A DNA stretch of 8,660 nucleotides from an uncultured Clostridia bacterium (GTDB taxonomy: Bacteria > Bacillota > Clostridia > Christensenellales > CAG-314), in the NCBI GenBank assembly GCA_934230325.1, contig CAKQEP010000020.1, positions 1 to 8,660 on the forward strand, given 5' to 3'. Below, piece by piece: positions 5,107-8,660 of the stretch; position 1 is the stretch's first letter; each line of letters begins with the position of its first letter. A model generated the notes under the pieces. It was given only the letters and a program-made list of their open reading frames with translations, had not been told where the DNA came from and did no database searches. The position numbers and the translations under genes were made by a program.

Positions 5107-5508
5107 TTAAACGGATTTTCTGCTTTCTTCGATTTTTTGCATAAACTTTTGATTGTCTATTACAAATCTCTCGTGTTTGCCGCTACCGATTTCTCCTAAA
5201 TCGTCTTCGCATTTGACTTCGAATACGAGGCGACGGCGGTCTATCTGCACCAAACGACAGTGACAAACAACCGTTTGTCCGACGGGCGTTGCGCGGGTAT
5301 GCTTGATTTCTACCGATATGCCGACCGTGCCTTCGTCTTTGTTTAAAAAAGGTTGGGCGCATTTTGCGCACGTGTTTTCCATAAGCGCAATCATCATAGG
5401 CGTAGCGTAAACGGGCAACAAACCGCTACCGATTTTTTGAGCCGTCAATTCTTCCGTAACGACAACTTGCTCGGTATTGACAAGACCTTCTTTGAGTGAA
5501 TTTGCCAT
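5107..5508 (-). CDS. FlK-like hotdog-fold acyl-CoA thioesterase
   Basis: A 133-aa single-domain hotdog protein resembling the fluoroacetyl-CoA thioesterase FlK family. These enzymes hydrolyse short acyl-CoA thioesters; most bacterial members have no proven substrate. The catalytic trio of FlK (Thr42, Glu50, His76) is present at a constant offset of 6: Thr36 in YATPMMIALMEN, Glu44 in the same helix, and His70 in EIKHTRATPVG. The family-like ending GSGKHERFVID is also present. The start at 5508 is set by AGGAGAT 5 nt upstream. The frame stays open farther upstream, but those 46 residues are very basic, lack family similarity and would bypass this ribosome site. It lies 147 bp after the B6-kinase stop on the same strand, possibly as the last gene of that operon; no clear promoter or terminator is seen in the gap. 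Fluoroacetate resistance should not be assumed. Confidence 0.82.
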   Translation of the reverse strand: MANSLKEGLVNTEQVVVTEELTAQKIGSGLLPVYATPMMIALMENTCAKCAQPFLNKDEGTVGISVEIKHTRATPVGQTVVCHCRLVQIDRRRLVFEVKCEDDLGEIGSGKHERFVIDNQKFMQKIEESRKSV

Positions 5509-5655
5509 AATATATCTCCTTTTGATTCTTTTGTCCTTTGCTTGCTTTTTTACTTCAAAAGCCTTTCGTGTTTGCTTTTTTGCGTTTAAACCGCTAAAAA
5601 ATCGCCTTTTTGCCGGATATAAGCGGTTTTGATAGGTCAAGAGCAACGGCTTTGG

Positions 5656-6504
5656 TCATTTAAGCGTTTTTAAATATTTTTCAAAATTTATGCCGTGATT
5701 GCGGTCTATATCGTGTTTAACGGTATCTTTTATGCATTTGGTCAAAAACGAGTCGGCGTACTTTGCCGCCGCAAAAACCGATTTGCCGTTTAGCACTTTT
5801 GCCGTGACTATCGTCGTGAGAATATCGCCCGCGCCGCTCAAATTAACGCCGTAATAAGGTGATTTTGTGATTTTGTAGCCGTTTTTGTCGGCAATGATAT
5901 TGCATATATTTTTGCCGTATTTGACGCCTGTTACGACGAGATTTTTGCAACCTTTGTCGATAACCGCACGGCACAACCCGTACAAAAAATCAAAATAATC
6001 GGCGTCGGCGTGTTTTGCGACGACTTGGTCGTAATTTTTTTGGCACAGCAGGCACAGTTCCGTCAAGTTTGGCGTTGCGACGTCGCACGTATCGACGAGC
6101 AGCGACATTTCGTTTTTTAAGGCTTGGTCAACCGTGTCGTACGTTTTGCCGCCGTCTCCCAAAACGGGATCGACGACTATCGTCGTTTTTTCTTTTTTGA
6201 AGTTTTTGATAAATTCGCGCGCCTTTTTGACTTGTTCTGCATCGGCAAAAAAACCGCTGACTATGGCGTCAAACTCAACGCCCATTTTTTGCCAACAACA
6301 GGCATAACCCGCCCAACACTCCGACAAATCCTTAATATAGTATCCGTCAAAGCCCGTCTGACAGGACAAAACCGCCGTAGGAAGCGGGCAAGCCTGAACG
6401 TTGAGCGCCGCAAACAGCGGCAAAGCCGCCGCAAGGCTACACTTGCCGAAACTACTCAAATCGTTTATGACTGCTACGAGCGGAACGTTTTTGAAACTAT
6501 CCAT
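5656..6504 (-). CDS. pyridoxamine/pyridoxal kinase-like protein (ribokinase superfamily)
   Basis: A 282-aa cytoplasmic kinase of the PdxK/PdxY type, expected to phosphorylate pyridoxal, pyridoxine or pyridoxamine using ATP (vitamin B6 salvage). The motifs in order match the clostridial pyridoxamine-kinase pattern. They are AVINDLSSFGKCSLAAALP (11-29), CPLPTAVLSCQTGF (39-52), FDAIVSGFFAD (78-88), VVDPVLGDGGKTY (110-122), ATPNLTELCLL (143-153), and the anion-hole motif SGAGD (223-227) with Asp227 as the likely catalytic base. Its ATG lies inside the end of the S-component gene (8-bp overlap, ATGGATAG), so translation is probably coupled; only a weak GAAGAAG precedes it. It is therefore in the FMN-riboswitch transcript. 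HMP kinase (ThiD) activity is possible for relatives, but the N-terminal pattern favours B6. Confidence 0.85.
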   Translation of the reverse strand: MDSFKNVPLVAVINDLSSFGKCSLAAALPLFAALNVQACPLPTAVLSCQTGFDGYYIKDLSECWAGYACCWQKMGVEFDAIVSGFFADAEQVKKAREFIKNFKKEKTTIVVDPVLGDGGKTYDTVDQALKNEMSLLVDTCDVATPNLTELCLLCQKNYDQVVAKHADADYFDFLYGLCRAVIDKGCKNLVVTGVKYGKNICNIIADKNGYKITKSPYYGVNLSGAGDILTTIVTAKVLNGKSVFAAAKYADSFLTKCIKDTVKHDIDRNHGINFEKYLKTLK

Positions 6505-7063
6505 TTACTTCTTCTTTTTCTTTAGATTTTTTGCCGAAAACGAGTCTTTGCAATCCGAAAGTTTGTCTTGTATACGGAATATGAGCGAGCGCGACAGACA
6601 AAGCGTAAGCCATAACCACGCTTACTCCCGCCTGAATAAAGTCGCTGACGAGCGACGTAAGCGCGACGCCCCAGCCGTACATACAGCCGTTGACGACAAA
6701 GTATCCCAAAGCCATCAAAATTGCGCTGACGACAAATGCCAGAAGGACGGCGACGTGAAAGTTAAATTTTTCCTTTTTGCGCATTGCGCGAACGATTAAG
6801 CCGCAGACAAGACCTTCTGCAAACTTGATAATGGCGGTGAAAGGCGCATAAAAGGCGTATCCGCCGCTTGCAATATCCGCCAACGCGCCGCCCAACGCAC
6901 CGCAGAACCCTCCCGACAATCCGCCGCACAACACTGCCGCGACGAGCAGAAACGCATCGCCGAAGTTCACGTATCCCGGACCTGCAGGGATATGCAAATA
7001 TGCGGTGACCACAAATACGAGCGCGCTAAAAAGAGCCGTGATGACAAGTTTTGTCGTCTTCAT
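6497..7063 (-). CDS. ECF-transporter S component, riboflavin-type (possible RibU) or B6 vitamer uptake
   Basis: A 188-aa integral membrane protein with about five or six hydrophobic segments. It is the substrate-binding subunit of an energy-coupling-factor vitamin importer and would need the shared EcfA/A'/T module, which is not in this window. Family landmarks are the N-terminal KTTKLVITALFSALVFV, in which S components carry the small-residue face contacting EcfT, then GYVNFGDAFLLVAAVLCG (30-47), GALGGALADIASG (55-67) and APFTAIIKFAEGLVCGLI (73-90). These resemble the Pfam family named for riboflavin S components (PF07155), which I believe also includes other vitamin carriers. ATG 7063 is chosen because GGAGG lies 8 nt upstream and because an earlier start would lie inside the riboswitch expression platform. 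The FMN riboswitch argues for riboflavin; the overlapping B6-kinase gene raises a B6 substrate as an alternative. Confidence 0.85.
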   Translation of the reverse strand: MKTTKLVITALFSALVFVVTAYLHIPAGPGYVNFGDAFLLVAAVLCGGLSGGFCGALGGALADIASGGYAFYAPFTAIIKFAEGLVCGLIVRAMRKKEKFNFHVAVLLAFVVSAILMALGYFVVNGCMYGWGVALTSLVSDFIQAGVSVVMAYALSVALAHIPYTRQTFGLQRLVFGKKSKEKEEVNG

Positions 7064-7093
7064 AAAAAAAACCTCCGTTTTTGGGCACGGAGG
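7064..7093 (-). terminator. expression-platform terminator overlapping the ribosome site
   Basis: On the minus strand CCTCCGT (7087-7093) pairs with ACGGAGG (7072-7078) around GCCCAAAA, followed by eight U residues (7064-7071) and immediately the ATG at 7063. The 3' arm is the Shine-Dalgarno sequence itself. FMN binding upstream would be expected to favour this hairpin, cutting transcription and also hiding the ribosome site in any read-through RNA. A competing upstream stem is possible between TTTTGCG (7134-7140 complement) and CGCAAAA (7101-7107 complement). Confidence 0.85.
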
Positions 7094-7148
7094 AAAAGTC
7101 TTTTGCGACAAATCTGCGCAACAAAAAAAGCAACGCAAAAAAGCCGCT

Positions 7149-7301
7149 CAAACTATTCCCATTCGGACTTAACGCGGTAGCGTATCACCGGCGGTCACGG
7201 AATCTCACCGTATCGGCTGTTGGGGCTGTTGGACTAACGACCTTGAACTTTGTCAAAATCGCATTACCATCGGTCAGGGGTTTCACCTTGCCCAAAGTTT
7301 G
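7149..7301 (-). ncRNA. FMN riboswitch (RFN element)
   Basis: Read on the minus strand, the aptamer opens with P1 CAAACT (7296-7301) and closes with AGTTTG (7149-7154). The conserved blocks are present in order: GGGCAAGGTGAAACCCCTGACC then GATGGTAATGC, AGTCCAACAGCC, GATACGGTGAGATTCCGTGACCGCCGGTGATA, and AGTCCGAATGGGAATAG before P1 closes. These match the RFN consensus of GGGUGAAAUUCCCGACCGGCGGU, GGUGAAAUUCCGAAGCCGAC and AGUCCGGAUGGGAGAAG. The element senses flavin mononucleotide and normally switches off flavin synthesis or uptake genes. It lies between the promoter and the S-component gene. Confidence 0.95.
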
Positions 7302-7309
7302 ACAGGCAC

Positions 7310-7338
7310 AATATACTACTTTATTTTTGGGTTGTCAA
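7310..7338 (-). promoter_or_regulatory. promoter of the FMN-riboswitch operon
   Basis: Minus strand TTGACA (7333-7338), a 17-bp spacer and TATATT (7310-7315). The predicted start near 7303 is just ahead of the first base of the aptamer P1 stem. Confidence 0.85.
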
Positions 7339-7386
7339 CCGTTTTGCTGAGGTTTTTTAAACAATTATTTTTTTGCAACAAATACC

Positions 7387-7424
7387 AAAAAAAGAGAGCC
7401 TGATTATTGTCAAACTCTCTTTTT
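7387..7424. terminator. bidirectional terminator hairpin
   Basis: AAAAAGAGAG (7389-7398) pairs with CTCTCTTTTT (7415-7424) around a 16-nt loop. Minus-strand RNA gains further U residues from the A run at 7387-7393. It lies about 50 bp past the surface-protein stop, so it ends that gene's transcript and shields the riboswitch promoter. Confidence 0.75.
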
Positions 7425-7472
7425 GCATAGTCGTTTTTGTTTTACACCGTTTTTGTTTGGTCAACGTTTGGT

Positions 7473-8660
7473 TTAGTTCTTTTTGCGGAATATGCCTTTG
7501 ATTGCGACGCTCAAATCTGCAAAGGTCTTTTTCTTAACGACAAACCAAACTATCGCAAATCCGCCGAGTCCTGCCACTACGACCGAACCTATTACGATTC
7601 CTGCAATTGCGCCGCCGTTTAAACCCTTTTTGACGGGTTTATCTTCGTACACGGCGGTGAGATTCGTTTCGCCCGTGACGGTAAAGGTATAAACCTTTTT
7701 TGTGCTGACGATTTTTCCGCTTGCGTCTTTCCAACCCGCAAAAACTTTGCCTTCCGCAGGTTCGTCTGCGGTCACGGTTACGCTTTCGCCTTGCTTATAC
7801 GTTCCGCCGCCTGTCCCACCTTCAACTTTGACTTCTACCGACGAAACGGCCTCTTTATCCCTAAAATGCGCTTGGATTGTGATTTCGCATGCAGGCATTA
7901 CAAAGGTTGTCGGAGAACTTGTCGCACTTTCAAACTCAATAGTTACGCCCGCCGTTTCGCAAGTCCATTTGTCAAATACTTTGCCCGGCTTAGCAGGGTT
8001 TGCCGTTATGGTAACTTCCGTCTGATAGGTTGCCGTAGGCGCGCTCGACGTTCCGTTTGTTACCGTTATGTTGTAAATAATATCTTTAAACTCCGCCGTA
8101 AGCGTAACGTCGTTGTCGGGCATAGTGAAGGTGATTTCTTCCTTTTCAAGCTCGGCGGCAGGAAGGGATATTCCGGTACACGACCACTTGACAAACTCTT
8201 TGCCCGTAGGAACGGTAACTTTTATCGTAACGGTTTCGCTGCTCTTACATTTTTTGACTTTTTCACCCTCGCCGTCCGTAACGGTAACGGTGTTATCCAT
8301 AACTTTTACGGTTGCGTAATGGCTCGGCTCTGCCGTTGCGGTTGCTTTATAGCGAACGTAATAGATGCCCTCGACAAGTCCCGTTGTTTCCGTATTGGCA
8401 CAAGTGATCGGCGATGTAAACGCCGTATCGGTGGAATATTCCATATCGGCAGTTGTTCCCGTAATTTTACCGTCGCTTCCGCCATCGGTAGTCGGGGCAA
8501 CGCCTTTCAGTCCCTCGGGCGCATTTCTGACGGATTTTACGATGCTGAAATATGCCGTTACGGTATTCGTAATGTTATAGTTACCGCCCTCTTTGTTGCT
8601 TATCGTTATAGAAGCGGTGTTTTCGCCGACTTCCTTGTTGTTTTTAAGTGTTACGGTATA
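7473..8660 (-). CDS. partial surface protein: InlB B-repeat-like domains and C-terminal membrane anchor
   Basis: The frame is open to the window edge, so 395 C-terminal residues are visible and the N-terminus and signal peptide are missing. In order: an Ig/YDG-like beta segment (about 1-42); a module with APEGLKGVAPTTDGGSDGKITG and GLVEGIYYVRYKATAT (about 48-120); three repeats of about 70 residues typical of divergent InlB B-repeats, each with a K/AGW or FxKW-type core and an ending such as FTMPDNDVTLTAEF (about 123-192, 195-267, 273-340); then a glycine-rich linker, a single transmembrane helix (about 349-375) and a basic tail KKKTFADL...RKKN. There is no LPXTG sorting motif, so anchoring by the helix itself is inferred. 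Such proteins usually sit on the outer surface in adhesion or wall roles; no ligand can be read here. The internal Met at 8444 is within a domain and is not the true start. Confidence 0.85.
   Translation of the reverse strand, partial: YTVTLKNNKEVGENTASITISNKEGGNYNITNTVTAYFSIVKSVRNAPEGLKGVAPTTDGGSDGKITGTTADMEYSTDTAFTSPITCANTETTGLVEGIYYVRYKATATAEPSHYATVKVMDNTVTVTDGEGEKVKKCKSSETVTIKVTVPTGKEFVKWSCTGISLPAAELEKEEITFTMPDNDVTLTAEFKDIIYNITVTNGTSSAPTATYQTEVTITANPAKPGKVFDKWTCETAGVTIEFESATSSPTTFVMPACEITIQAHFRDKEAVSSVEVKVEGGTGGGTYKQGESVTVTADEPAEGKVFAGWKDASGKIVSTKKVYTFTVTGETNLTAVYEDKPVKKGLNGGAIAGIVIGSVVVAGLGGFAIVWFVVKKKTFADLSVAIKGIFRKKN

Noticed and set aside
4820..5110. 96-codon frame in the convergent gap
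   Set aside because: No ribosome site, runs through a terminator hairpin and a 17-bp repeat array, and has no family features.
5509..5646. 46-residue N-terminal extension of the thioesterase
   Set aside because: Very basic, not family-like, and it would bypass the good AGGAGAT site just before the ATG at 5508.
7483..8580. Plus-strand open frames opposite the surface protein
   Set aside because: They are proline/serine/valine-rich mirror frames of the threonine-rich surface-protein repeats.

Overview
The window looks like chromosomal core sequence from a low-to-moderate GC, Gram-positive, anaerobic-type bacterium, most likely an uncultured member of the Clostridia (Bacillota). The grounds are Rex and methylglyoxal synthase side by side, an ECF-transporter S component behind an FMN riboswitch, sigma-A-like TTGACA/TATAAT promoters, many U-tract terminators, tRNAs with encoded CCA, and a repeat-rich surface protein ending in a membrane anchor. 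The lineage is inferred from gene content, not from a marker gene. I see no mobile element, phage gene, CRISPR array or defence system.

Layout: 1-347 holds two tRNA-Ala genes (anticodons GGC and CGC) and a terminator. 532-1203 (+) is a YhhN/TMEM86-type membrane protein. It converges on an alanine racemase at 1228-2286 (-). Methylglyoxal synthase mgsA (2496-2867, +), redox repressor rex (3039-3695, +) and a MarR-type regulator (3953-4468, +) follow. Each of these three has its own recognisable promoter, Shine-Dalgarno sequence and terminator. 4469-5106 is a 638-bp gene-free stretch between convergent genes. It carries several hairpins and two different short-period repeat arrays (14 bp and 17 bp).

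The minus-strand block 7338 to 5107 reads: promoter, FMN riboswitch, terminator hairpin that also contains the Shine-Dalgarno sequence, ECF S component (ribU-like), B6-vitamer kinase whose start overlaps the S-component stop, and a FlK-like hotdog thioesterase. The riboswitch says riboflavin; the kinase says vitamin B6. The block may therefore join uptake or salvage of two flavin/B6 cofactors under FMN control, or the S component may carry a B6 vitamer. The right end (7473-8660, -) is the C-terminal part of a surface protein with InlB-type B-repeat-like domains and a C-terminal transmembrane anchor.

Most worth a second look are the FMN-controlled transporter/B6-kinase operon with its terminator/ribosome-site overlap, two genes whose start codons lie 6-7 nt after a TATAAT with no Shine-Dalgarno (possible leaderless mRNAs), and the repeat arrays at 4768-5049. 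None of these is proven to be a new system.
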